This document shows positions 51,223 to 62,583 of a DNA stretch of 64,000 nucleotides, one piece after another. A program made the position numbers and the translations under genes. Under the pieces are notes generated by a model. That model did not search any database. It was not told the DNA's origin and saw nothing but the letters and a program-made list of their open reading frames with translations. The stretch's first letter is position 1. Every line of letters starts with the position of its first letter. Source of the DNA: Helopsaltes ochotensis (taxonomy: Eukaryota; Chordata; Aves; Passeriformes; Locustellidae); NCBI GenBank assembly GCA_013400155.1, contig VXBM01000287.1, positions 131,713 through 195,712 of the forward strand. Reading direction: 5' to 3'.

Positions 51223-52615
51223 ATGTTAATATATAACTAAAATATATGTGTATCTAGAAAGAAAGGAATTTTGGAGAACAGTGGCCATAAAAATAAGAGT
51301 TGGAAGTTAGTTTACAAGCTATACAAGCAAAAAAGGTAGATACAAAATATGCCTAAAGGACAAATGGAATTAGACTGAATCGAGATGGAGGCCCTTATGA
51401 AGTTGCAGGCAACAGTTCTCTAACATGATGTTTCATCACCTGAAATACTCTACCTATGGATCTGTGCTTGTCCACTGTGTGATGATGTACAGTGCTGTTG
51501 CTGTCACCTAAAACGAATCTGTTATTCCCCCATTTTCAGCCAAGAGGATGACAGTTTCCCATTCAGTAGGCACCAACTTCTTTTCCAGGAACTTCTGTGG
51601 CCATCTGACTGCACCCTGTGTTTGCTGAAGTTAAAAAAAAATGATGTCAAAATTAAACAAATATTACTGTGATTGATGTATTTCTCAAATGTTGCAGTGA
51701 AAATTGAAATAAAATTCTGAGATTAAAATGCCTAATACGTTTTTCAATGTAGGAGTTTTATATCTTTTTTAAGGGAGATCCTGCCCAGAACACAGTGGCA
51801 TTCAGTGGTGTGAGGCTGCCGAAGAATAAATACTGTGTTTCTTACTCACCACTGGAATCCAAAGAACAGAAGATGCTGCTTGAATATATGTAAAACTGCA
51901 AAGCATTTCCTCAGACTTCTCAGAGAAATTAGTGCTCCAAGTCAAAATACTTTAGATAAATGCAGCATGGCTTTCATTCTGTCTTAACTTTTTCTGCGTT
52001 AAACAGTGTAGCAACTGTAAATAGGAGTTCGGTCGGTTTCAAAAAGAGAGTCTTCATTAAAACAGTCCAAAGTTTTATGATTGTGTGCAGCAAGATCACA
52101 CTTGCACTGGGAATTCATCTTTTTTGAAGAAGTTGGATGAAATATCTTAAGAGAGTATGTCACAACTGGATCTGATACATAAGTTCCTTTCTCCACAGAT
52201 GAGCAGGTTGTTTTAGTTAAATACTACCTTTTTTTTCCATTAGCATGAAATGCCAGAGCTATGTCTTATGCTGTTTTTCAAGATTGGCTTAGGAAAGAAT
52301 GATATAAACTCTTTTCAAATATCTCATTTAATTTAATTCATATGACAAATTCAAGAGTTTGTGTTACTGTATTTCTATACAAGAAAAGAGACTGGAAAAT
52401 TAATTGAGGATAATAACTGTAATGGTAACTTTGAAGTTGGATTTATGAGATGTCTGTGTGCAAGGAATGATGTGTTTTTCATATTTACCTCAATCATTTT
52501 ATTACTGAGCTTTTGTTTTAAGGTCAAACTAGAAAGATCTTTCTATGCTAAGTTTTGCTGAAAATTTGCAAGAGTCTATACAATTATTTATGCATTTGTG
52601 TTTTTCCCCTGAAAG

Positions 52616-52720
52616 GATCCAAGTGAATGACCAAATTGTGGAAGTTGATGGCATCAGTCTGGTTGGTGTTACACAAAATTTTGCGGCAACTGTTCTTAGA
52701 AACACCAAAGAGAAAGTTAG
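52616..52720 (+). CDS. PPP1R9A: Neurabin-1 internal exon: C-terminal part of PDZ domain
   Basis: 105-nt exon with acceptor cctgaaag and strong donor gtgagt. It enters and leaves in phase 2, so its length is a multiple of three. It encodes (R)IQVNDQIVEVDGISLVGV through TQNFAATVLRNTKEKV plus AG of the next Arg. IQVNDQIVEVDG is the beta4-beta5 core shared by most PDZ domains. TQNFAATVLRNTK is helix alphaB, which lines the peptide groove. NTKEKV leads into beta6, whose remainder must lie on the next exon beyond 64000. GISLVGVTQNFAATV favours neurabin-1 over spinophilin (GTSLVGVTQSFAASV as I recall). KEKV replaces the mammalian KGNV. Confidence 0.96.
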
Positions 52721-55219
52721 GTGAGTATTTTAGAAGGAAAAAAGAAATTGTAATTTAATCCTTAAGATTACTTGGCTTCCTTCACTGGGCCTTTCAGTTT
52801 ACCCAGGTAGAATCAGTGGGTTTTGTCCTCTGTGTCTTCTCTCCTTTGATCTCAAGAGAGGGATCAAATACAATATTATTTTGTTTTGGCTTAGATTTTT
52901 AAAATATTACCAAGACGAGCTGAAATTGCAGACAGATGATGAATATGCTCTTGATAACTAGTCTAGATGTTCATGGGCTTCAAGCTATTTGCATTAGTTG
53001 GAATGATGAAGGTCATGGGTGTTGGTAAGATGCAAACTGCTGCCAGTGATCACTTCCTTGCTCCACCCATGGGGACACTGACCATGTTCATGCTCCAGGG
53101 TTGGAGCAGGAGGAGGTGAGCACTTCAGTCCCTCAGATGCCACCTCAGCACAGAGGAGAGGAGAGTATTGGATGCAGTAGTGGTAACAGCTACCAAATTG
53201 GGGAAAGTAACCTGTATTAATTAACTGAGCTCCCAGCACCATCTGTGGATTTCTCTCTGCACCTATACTGTGGTTCATTGAGGTGTCCCTCTAAAAACTC
53301 ATAAAGTAATGAGGACTAGAAAATGTAACATATACTGCAAGTACACTTCTGAACTTGTGTGAATGTGAATGCAAAGCTATAAAATGTCATTAATAAGAAC
53401 ATTGTTTCCCTAGAAATGAACTGGTTTGCCATATAAAATACTGTGCAGTCACATAGTTTTTCAATAGCTTGTTAGTTTCAGTAAAGATTCAGCTCCACAA
53501 AATAAATCCAAAAATATCTTTGGCATACTGTAAAAGCAGCAGCCATTCTGTATTCACCTTTTGGCTCTCTTTCAAAATCTTCTCTAGGGAGTACAACTGA
53601 ATTCTTTAATTAATGAGTTCAGAACTGACTTCTTTTGAACCATGACTAAACTATGTGTGGTAATATATGCAGACCCCCTCAGATGGTGGTGCTATATGTT
53701 GGCGGGCACTTTTCCACTATAATTCCGTAGCTGATCCTGCCTGACATTGAGGAGTAATGCTGGGATGTGGATTTTGCAAAGAATCTTGGGGGTGGTTGAT
53801 CAATCTTTTATTTGAGAATTGTTATTTAAGAAAAAAAATTAGAAACTGTAGTGTAATTATAAGTGAGTATATTTTTGTGTAACATTTACATTTGAAGTTA
53901 CACCATTACTATTTCTGCAAAGACTCACACATGCTGTGAGTGTTCCTACTGACTAACTATGAAAATGAGTATATACTTTATTAGATTTTCTACAGTTGGG
54001 ACCTTCAAACATAAAATCCTTATGACAGAGAATAAAGTGTTCCTGTGTTTCGGTACACAGAGCAAATGTTATGTGTATTCTGTGTTTGATGTTCTAGTTC
54101 AAAAGGAAAAAGGAAAAAAGAAAGCGCTCACATAAAACATATGTATTGTATACATTTAGAATAAGCTTAGTTTTTATAATTATTACTGCATAAGTTATAG
54201 AATAGAATACTTGCTTCCATGGGAAAATAATGGAGGAAGGAAAGAACATAAAATGATTTTCACACAGAGCTCCTGCAGTCTTCTCTCAGGAAATAAATTA
54301 CAGTGAGACTGGTTGGAATCTAGGCCCTTGACACAAAATGGGGAGCTGAAAAAAGTATTTCTTCATTGTTGTTGAGCTCACATTGTCAAGTGTACTGTGT
54401 CTCCTGTGCACTGGGATCATTGGCTTCTGACAGGTCTCATTTATCAAAGAGAGATATTTGAGTTTCTACATGTTTCCTATTAAGATTAAGATACTGAGTT
54501 TTCATGGAAAAAAATGACCCAGTGTGTTAGTGTGAAAACTAGAAAAAAGTAAAAAAAAAAAAGCATAAAATAAAATTTGGATAATAATAAATTTAAATAC
54601 TATGTGAGTTACAATATAAAATAATATTAAAATATTAAGAATGTATACATAAAGAGCATACCATGTGTTTGGCAGTATCTTACTAATGTGTATTTCTAAT
54701 TAGAGGAAAAAAATGGGTAGAATTTGGTGCAGCCTCCTTAATTTTTTTTTCATTTTAAACTTCATGGAAAAAAATGCTCTGAAAGACTACTATCTGCTAT
54801 ATGCAAGCTAGCTGAGAAATGCATGATTTTTTCCCTGGTTTGAGGTAGGCTGAGAGTTGAGACAAGGTAGCCAAGCCTGATGTGCCACATGTTCCTGCTT
54901 AGCTTCTGGTCCAGTCCTGAACGGTTTTGTTGCCTGCTACTCTACATTGGTTTTAGTTGCACAAAATGAAAAACTGTTCCAGAAGGCTGATTTTTGGAGA
55001 CAGATATTTCAGGATGCTTGACATTTTGGCTTCAATACAGGCTTGAACATTTGCTTGTAAAGAAAATGAGAGCTAATATTGATGAATTTAGATATGAAAG
55101 GAAATAAAGGTATTTTTAAGTTTGTGACTGTTTTTCTTTTGATATGAGACAAAAGAGCCCTGCCTGATGCTTGTTTTGTGAAGAGAACAATTGGTTTCTG
55201 ACAGATCCTTTTTCCTGCT

Positions 55220-55640
55220 GTGTTAGAGCTAGGATGGAGAATCCCTCATCTCCACCCTCTTTGGCAGACAGTGACAGCCTCTGCGCTTGAACTGCTCCAG
55301 AACTTTAGGGACAACATGGGAGGGTCTGCTGGGGCAAAATGCCTTTCTTGCCCCCAGCTGTCAGCTCCTGCTGCTGGCAGTGCAGGGAGCAGTGTTGCTG
55401 CCCTTTGAGTGCACCATTCCCGTGGCAGCTGCCACGAATGATCCGTGTCACTGTGGGAGGCAGGGGCGGGGGAAGAGGTTACTGCTCTATAACCCCGTCC
55501 TGCCTTTCCTGCGGAGTCTGTCCCAGCTGAGCTGGCAGTGTGTAGGCAGTGTGCAAGCACACCTCACCTGATCCAAGGCAAGGCAGCTTCACGAATCCTT
55601 CCTTCACCGGAGGAATCGCTTTCACACTTACCGCGTATCT
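55220..55640. other. GC-rich block in AT-rich intron, one GC box
   Basis: About 400 nt clearly richer in G+C and in CpG than the flanks, with several overlapping short open frames that reflect scarcity of stop codons. A GC box, ggggcggggg, lies at 55463-55472. There is no clear TATA box or initiator, and no following first exon is recognisable. It could be an intronic regulatory element, an alternative promoter or a composition fluctuation; nothing here decides between them. Confidence 0.35.
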
Positions 55641-58600
55641 GCTGTTCAATAGTGTCAGCTTGCTGGGGTTTACAGAACTGCTTTAATAAGCACAGTTCTC
55701 TTTGTTATCATAGCGTACAAAATCTGTGCCTTTCTTCTGCCTGGTGTCCTGTACACATAGATATCTGTGTGCCTTTCACTGGCATTACTTCACGTTTATA
55801 TCCCACAGCATTACGTATCTGAAGTAGTTTTGTGCTTAATCTAGTCAGAGTGCATGCTGGTTTTTATAGCAGGGTTTATTATGTGAGATCAGTTGTAAAG
55901 AAAGAACACTCATGAATAGAATGACATTAAGGCAACTTTCTTAATTCTTTGCAATAAATGCAGTCAGTACCTCTTCAGAGAGCTTACATTATACCAATAC
56001 TTAGTGATTTATTTTTCTGCTTTGAGCCTTCTGAACACTTTGAATGATACTGACAGTGGAAGTCGTTGACCTAGAATAGATTTTTGCAATTTTTCTACCA
56101 GAAAAAAATGCATCCAGACTGTCTGTGGCTGACACAGTAAAGAATTTGTGAAAATGAAGGCATGGCTTTCATCTTTTGAACTGTTCTAGGTGAGGCTGAG
56201 AGGAGGTGAAAGAAGAACAAACATAAGCATCTACGATTATTTTATCCATTGTTTGGAGTATTGGATTATCCAGCAGAGTCATACCACAATGAAAGATCAT
56301 TGGTTCAACCAATTTGACTTCTACAATGATAATAAATTAAATTATTCTTTCTTTATATGTTTTCTAGAAAGACAGTCAGTACCCAGCAGATGTACTCTGG
56401 TAGCCTGTGAGGCAAAGGAAAGAGATGGAATTCCTTCTTAATCCCAGCTGGCAATCAGCTTCTGTTTTTCAGGATGAGAATTAGTGTCCTCGTGACTCTA
56501 ATCAGGCAAATACAACTATGAATGCTATTTCAATTGATGTAAATATCAAGTCTTCTTTGTAATTTTACATAACTGTTTAGTTTACTAATATCTCATATTA
56601 GTGGATTTCAGAATTTGATTATATACAAGAGGGATTTGAAATGTGTGTTATTTTCAATATTGTTGAGTGTTGCCCCTACTCCAAGATTAATGGCTCAGAG
56701 GGCAGTGCCACACTAATACCACTAATTGTTCTGTGCTTCTTTTGGCCCCATTTGGGATGTAATCTATCAGCTTGAACCTTGCAAGTCATACCTGCCATCA
56801 TAAAAGATAGGATAAGGAGACAGCTTGACAGTGGGAATCCTATCCTGTCATGGAGTTTCTCCTGTGTTATTTTGCTTGCAGTCTCCACATGGACTGTGAT
56901 GTTGAATATTAGACCTGTTCTTTGAAGCTGAGTGATGTTAAGCCTTTGTGACCACACTTTCTTCCCCTGGTCATCACAATGAAAGGGATTTGGGAGACCC
57001 TACAGTCTGCACCAGAGAAAACTCACTCAAAGAGCTGTATGCCTCCAGGGAATTTCATTTTTTTTCCTTGAACATATAAGAGAAAAAAATCTAGTTCTTT
57101 CATAGAGAAAGCTTTATCCTTTTATCATACTTACTTGGATACAAAGATTGGTGCTCACACAGCTATTGGAGAGGCAAGGTCCCAGGAAAGGAGGACATGA
57201 TTTTTGGAATACTTACTGCATTGATAAGGAGAAAGGGTCTTGCATGAAAGGATCATCAGAAAATCCCAGTCCTTCTTATGCTGCTTGTATGCTTTTAGCA
57301 TTATTATTTCTCTCTGAAAGGTTTCTTTTAAGGAAGTTAACCAAATTCAGTGTTTTACTGGAAAGGCAAATTTTAAATTCTGTGTCCTCCTTCCGTATCC
57401 TGTTGTATGAATGTGGTTAAACATTTTCTCAGCTTTCCAAACTGTTGCTAGGCACTGAGCGGATGCTCTCATGGTGCTTTCTGAGTCAGTTCCTGACTTG
57501 TTTTAGGGAACCATGCAGAACCTGTGCAAAACCTGTTTGGTTTATCATGACTTGTATCACTGTGAAAGTTATTAATTGTATTAATTCTAATCTGCCAATG
57601 AGTTTACTTGCTTTTGTTTATTTAAATTCTGCTGAAATGCATCAAAGTCTTTCCATCTTAAATAATTGGTTAGCCAGTTTTGCCGTGTCTAATTAATCTT
57701 CTAGATCATTAAAGAGTGTGTTCCAACAACAGCAGTGCAACTATCCATCCCTCTTGCTTTTTACTATTAACTATTCTCTGTTCTAATAAAGAATAATTTA
57801 TTGCCATTTTTCATTTTTCCTTATCTGGAAAGTTTTATTTCAAAATAGGGTTCTGTCTCAACTCCTATTTACTTCACAGCCTAATTTTCTTATCTTGTAC
57901 TAAATTGAAAATGCAATCTTTTGTACAATTTTTTTACTTTTATATAGCTCTTACACAGGCAGCAATTAAAGGGTGAAAAGTAAAAATAATTGATTGTTCA
58001 TTAACATCAACTTGAAATGTCATTTATTTCTTCCTCAGCTAATTCCTCACTCCATCTTGAGCTGAATTTTTTCTGAAAAATACACCGTTTCCAAAACCAG
58101 TATTTGAATGCCTGCTGTTAGTTTTGTTTGCCACCCCGGCATCTGGAGAGGTCGTTTATACAGACAGGTCTTTGCAAGAACTAAGACAGATGAAGTCTGC
58201 CTCAGGACCTAACCACAGCAATATACCCTGATGGGAATGCTATTGTTGACAGTGACACTGAGCAGTGTGCCTTTGTTGTGACTCCTTTGTCTAGGTAATA
58301 ATCTTCTCTTCTTCTAGTGTGCATGCCTGTGCAGATTTTCTTTTGCTCCTTCTAACTTTGCCTGCCTGTGCTTTTACCTTGTGAAACAGCTGGGTCCTTT
58401 AAAATTTGCAGGCATTCTCCATAGTGCAGATCCACATTGTGGTAGAGGCGGGACTGCTAATTAATGGATAATGAGACAGGACCCAAACCAAAGGATACCA
58501 CACTCCTTGTTTGCTTCAGGGAGCTGGGTTATCTGTTTTCTGGCTGGGGGTTGTGGTTTTGTTCTTCCTTTCCTTGTCTATTTCTTTTTCCTTGAATCCA

Positions 58601-60639
58601 AGTGCCAGAGCTGAGGAGCTAAAAAGAGAAGGAAAGAAAAGCCCTTTGCTCTGCAATGCTGATTGCTGAGCTGGGACTTCATGCTGGGCTGCTTCAGAAG
58701 CCATGTGTGCTTGGTGCACTTTCTGCTTCTTTGATAAACCTGAACTGTGGATCCCACAGAAACTAAATGTGTGGTGCTGTGTGCCACAGTAGTTTAAATT
58801 TCTCCAGTTTAATCCACTGTGTTATGTTAAAGATTCCATAATACGTTTTCTTTCTGGTCTCTGCAAAGTACTCTACTACAAGTGCTGGTAATTGTCCTGT
58901 GAGACTACCAGGAGTAGTGTGCTGAACATGAAAAATTACTCAAGTCCTCTGACCCCTTAGCATGGGTGAGATAAGACTGCATTCATCACTGCTTAGCTGG
59001 TTTATATTCCTTGGCTGTGCCTGTGTAGTAGACAGGCTGTGCCTTGGACTGTTCTTTGTGCTGAGGCCAGCTGGCACAGAGTGGTCAGTGTTCCTAGCCT
59101 TAAGGAGTTGTACCTTTCTGAGCAGGCTGGCCATATCCAAATTGTCCACTGGAAATATCCGAGCTGACTCCGAGCCTTTTCCAAATCCTGGACTTGTGTC
59201 TGAGTGCTCTCTAGTAGAATATTAGTTGACTTGGGTCAAACTGTTTCCAAGACTGTTTCAGTAATGTAATGTGATTTTAATATGATGACCAGTTACTAGT
59301 ATTTGGAAAGCATTCCTTGGCACTGTATAATTTACTGGCGTAAGTATAGACCCTGTGTCCTGAGGTCTTGCTAATTTGAACTTTATGGCAATTTTTTTCT
59401 CAAAATAGTTGCACCTTTGGAGAGGAAATTATTTGTTTGAGTGTGAAATATGTAAAGAAATCTTCATTTAAATATTTTTTCTGAATTATAAACTATTTTT
59501 CTAGGTATTGGAGCATGGCTTTTAGAATTAAGTATAACATGAATGAGTAAAGTTCAGTAGGGCTGGATTTCATTAGGAGCAGCTTTTCTTTTCCTGGAAA
59601 AAAGAACAATTTGACAGGTTTTGAATCAGTTCATCCTCAGTTTTTTTTGGATCTACTAACCCTGCAACTGAAATATCATATGTTTATTTAGCTATTTTTT
59701 TTTACTCTTTCATCCAAGATATACTTTGTGGAAGCTCCCACACAGTTTTGGTGCGCCTTGATTAATGGGATACAACTTTGTGACAGCTGGGCAGAAATAC
59801 CTGCTGTTCATCCTTGCAGGATGACTCACCAAACTATATGGGTGGTGCTGTAGGAGCATTTACCTGGACTGTGCTGCGAGGATGGTCTGTCTTGCCTAGA
59901 ATCTCAATCATGTAATCATCCAGATTAAGGACATGGTCTGAACTCAGAAGCTTACTTGTGACCTATCTGTATTTTCTTCCTGGATTTCTTCCCTGTGGAT
60001 GCCAGCAAGGGTGAGGGTGAGGGAAGACAGATCTCACCTCAGAAAGCAATCTGATTTTTTTAGAAACATGGCCTGCTAGCACTTGTACCTTCTGAACAGA
60101 GGTGACTGCATTCAGGTATGTTAAAGCACAGATTTACAAATGTGTTTCTTTGAAGTGGCCATTCCCATAAGAATCCTGTGGTGCTATAGAAAATACTGAT
60201 TAAATTATCACCCTGTGTTCAAGGAAACCTTTTAAGCAAGAATTGTGTTGGAATACTTTGGCTGGCTGGAAAAAGAGAGAATTGATTCTTAGCGTGCACT
60301 CTCAGAAGAATAGAGCAATGTAAGGACCAGAATCTGGAGAGGTGCCAAAACATTAAATCCCTTGGCTAATTTTGAAGTACTCTTGAGTAAAGCTAATGTG
60401 TTAGTGAAGCCCTAGACTACAATTGATTTCTGGAGGAATAATTAATCTAAGTGCATTGATATTATTGTGTGGGTTTTTTACATGACTTCCTAATTGTCTG
60501 ACTCAATATCCATTTAGTGTTGATAGTAGCATAGTTTATCAGGGACTTCTATCCAAGATGCTCTGGGGAGTCTGCTGAGGCTTTTCTGATGCTTCATCTG
60601 TGATTTTGCTGCTCATCCACCAGTACCACTGATACCACT

Positions 60640-61208
60640 CTTTGCCCAGACAGCCAACCACATCCTGGGTCAGAACCAAGAGAGGAATGGCCATCAGGGT
60701 GAGGGAGGTGATTCTGCCTCACTTCTCTGCCTTGTGAGACGCCACCTGCAGTGCTGCATCCAGCTCTGGGGTCCTCAGCACAAGAAAGACATGGACTTGT
60801 TGCTGTGGGTCCAGAGGAAGTCACAGAGTTGATCAGAGGGCTGGAGCACCTCTCCTGGAGACAGGTTGAGAGTGCTGGAATTGTTCAGCCTGGAGAAGCA
60901 AATACTCTGAGATTTTATAGTACCTTCCAGTAGTGAAAGGGGGCTTATAAAAAAGAGTTAGAGCGACTTTTTACACAGATAGTGATAGGACAAGGGGGAA
61001 TGATTTTAAACTAAAAGAGGAGAGATTTGTGTTAGAGATTAGGAAGTTCTTTATTCATGGGGTAGTAAGGCACTGGAACAGGTTTCTCAGAAAATTTGTG
61101 GATGCCTCATCCCTGGAACTGTTCAAGGCAAGGTTGAATAGGGCCCTGAGCAGCCTGATTTAGTGGAAGTTGCCCCTGCTCATGGCATGGTCCCTTCCAA
61201 CCCAAAGT
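60640..61208 (+). mobile_element. CR1 LINE fragment, sense
   Basis: 3' part of an avian CR1 from a different subgroup than the copy at 48 kb. Landmarks in order are cagccaaccacatcctgggt, catcagggtgagggaggtga, cacctgcagtgctgcatcca, gggctggagcacctctcctg and gataggacaagggggaatga. Then come ggcactggaacaggtttctc, ctcatccctggaactgttca and a tail ending tcccttccaacccaaa. No intact frame survives. Confidence 0.92.
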
Positions 61209-61559
61209 GGTAAGTCAAAGTCCCGCTGTCTGTCTTTAAATTCAGAGTACTTTACTTCATCCTGGGTCTGGGGACAAGGATAGAGGCTGCAGAACTTGTG
61301 CACAAAAGTTCACCTTACTGGCAACTTGATCTCCTCTGCTTATCTGTACTGGCATCACACAGCCAGCATCCTGCACTAGATATTACAAAGATGACCATCT
61401 TAGATGCTTCTTATGTGACCTTAAATATCTTCACTCAGTCATTTCCACTTTATTCACTGATGGTCGTCACTCCATTATGTTACTTTGGGTGCTGATCTCC
61501 AAGTAGAGCTCTTCACTTAGTTTTGGGTCACTTATCACTTCTCTGCAGGCAAACCTTTT

Positions 61560-62030
61560 TTATTTCCCTCTACCAGTCCTCTTGGTTCCAGCTAGTAGCT
61601 TTAAAGATTGCTGTGCACATGCCTGTCTCTGATGCAGGGGTGGGCTGGGTGGATTTACTGATGTAAGTTTGCACATGAGGTAGATTGGGTAACGCAGGGC
61701 TGCAATCACAGGATCTTCAACAGCCTGCAGGAATGAGCTGACAGAAACCTTATGAGGCAAGGGCTCATCTGTAGCAGCATCCCTGTACAACACTGTGAGC
61801 CAGAGAGCAGATGTGCATGTGGCATCCTGGGAAGAGGTAGAAAGAACATCTTCAGATGGAAGAAAAGAATGGGATGTCAGGTGTCGTACTGCTGTCTCAA
61901 CTACCTTCCATGAGGTAGAATGGATAAACCCAGATTCTTCATACTCTTGGTACAAAGGGACAAAATAACGGGCAATGAACAGAAGTTGCAGCAAGGGTAA
62001 TTTGATCAAGGCCATGACAAAGTTGGCCAT
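61560..62030 (-). pseudogene. Unrecognised 156-codon minus-strand frame, possible decayed retrocopy
   Basis: ATG at 62030-62028 (context aagATGG), stop TAA at 61562-61560. The translation starts MANFVMALIKLPLLQLLFIA and includes SQDATCTSALWLTVLYRDAA and ALRYPIYLMCKLTSVNPPSP. Composition looks protein-like (well-mixed Leu, Val, Ser and Tyr, few low-complexity runs), with one hydrophobic N-terminal stretch. I do not recognise the family. Upstream the same strand stays open in another frame (about 62098-62031, giving TGTTYAPDMK), as if a one-base shift had broken a longer frame. Downstream the frame continues with four stops to about 61255. There is no intron-like interruption within it and no poly(A) tail. 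A nested degenerate retrocopy is my inference; chance is possible. Confidence 0.35.
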
Positions 62031-62092
62031 CTTTTCATGTCAGGGGCGTAGGTTGTACCAGTTTCCTTCCAACTAAAGTTATTCAAAGAGTG

Positions 62093-62148
62093 CTTATGAG
62101 TTTCAGATCATTTCATACCAAGAATGGTATGTAATGGAAACTCATAAG
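62093..62148. repeat. 56-nt near-perfect inverted repeat (hairpin)
   Basis: cttatgagtttc (62093-62104) pairs perfectly with gaaactcataag (62137-62148). Inside, cattt-catacca (62109-62120) pairs with tggtatg-taatg (62125-62136) with a single T-T mismatch. There is a 4-nt one-sided bulge (agat) and a 4-nt agaa loop. The total is about 24 base pairs. It could be a miniature DNA-transposon remnant, a small RNA hairpin or coincidence. It lies 63 nt upstream of the ATG of the minus-strand open frame. Confidence 0.8.
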
Positions 62149-62438
62149 TTGTGAACTCCTTATGTGCAGTCAGTGACTTTTACATTTGAGAGTGCTGTTT
62201 GGGAGAGGTTGATCTTGTTCATTATAACCACATAAATCCAGCTTGTGCTGCTAAGACTAAATAAAACTGCTTTCTTAACAGAGTTCACACCCCTTTTAGC
62301 ACTTTGGGTTAATTATGTGGCTGTTAACCTAATGGAAGCAGCCAGAGTAGGTAATTGAAGACATCCTGGAATAAATTAGATAAATGGTAGCTGAAGCAGC
62401 TTCAGACTTTAAAGCTCAGAGGAAAACCATTTTTAAAA

Positions 62439-62583
62439 ATCATAGAATGGTTTGAGTTAGAAGGACCTTAAAGATCATTTAGTTCCAACCCCTCTGTTGT
62501 TGTCAGGGACACTTTCCACTAGAGCAGGTTACTCAAAGCCCCATCCACACTGGCCTTGAACAGTTCCAGCGTGAGGCATCTGA
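62439..62583 (-). mobile_element. CR1 LINE 3' end, antisense
   Basis: Reverse-oriented CR1 end: atcatagaatggtttgagtt at the left edge, then aaggaccttaaagatcattt, ttccaacccctctgttgttg, acactttccactagagcagg and ccacactggccttgaacagt. It matches the same kind of tail as the sense copy at 60640-61208, so the two form an inverted pair about 1.2 kb apart. Confidence 0.9.

Larger units (their letters stand above)
47560..52615 (+). other. PPP1R9A: PPP1R9A intron, 5056 bp, phase 2, within PDZ coding region
   Basis: Runs from donor gtaaac to the acceptor tttttcccctgaaag. It splits an Arg codon (AG|G) in the PDZ domain. It contains one sense CR1 copy (about 47985-48815). The remaining 3.8 kb (48816-52615) is AT-rich sequence with a small TATG repeat near 51210 and no exon or gene that I can recognise. 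Confidence 0.92.
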
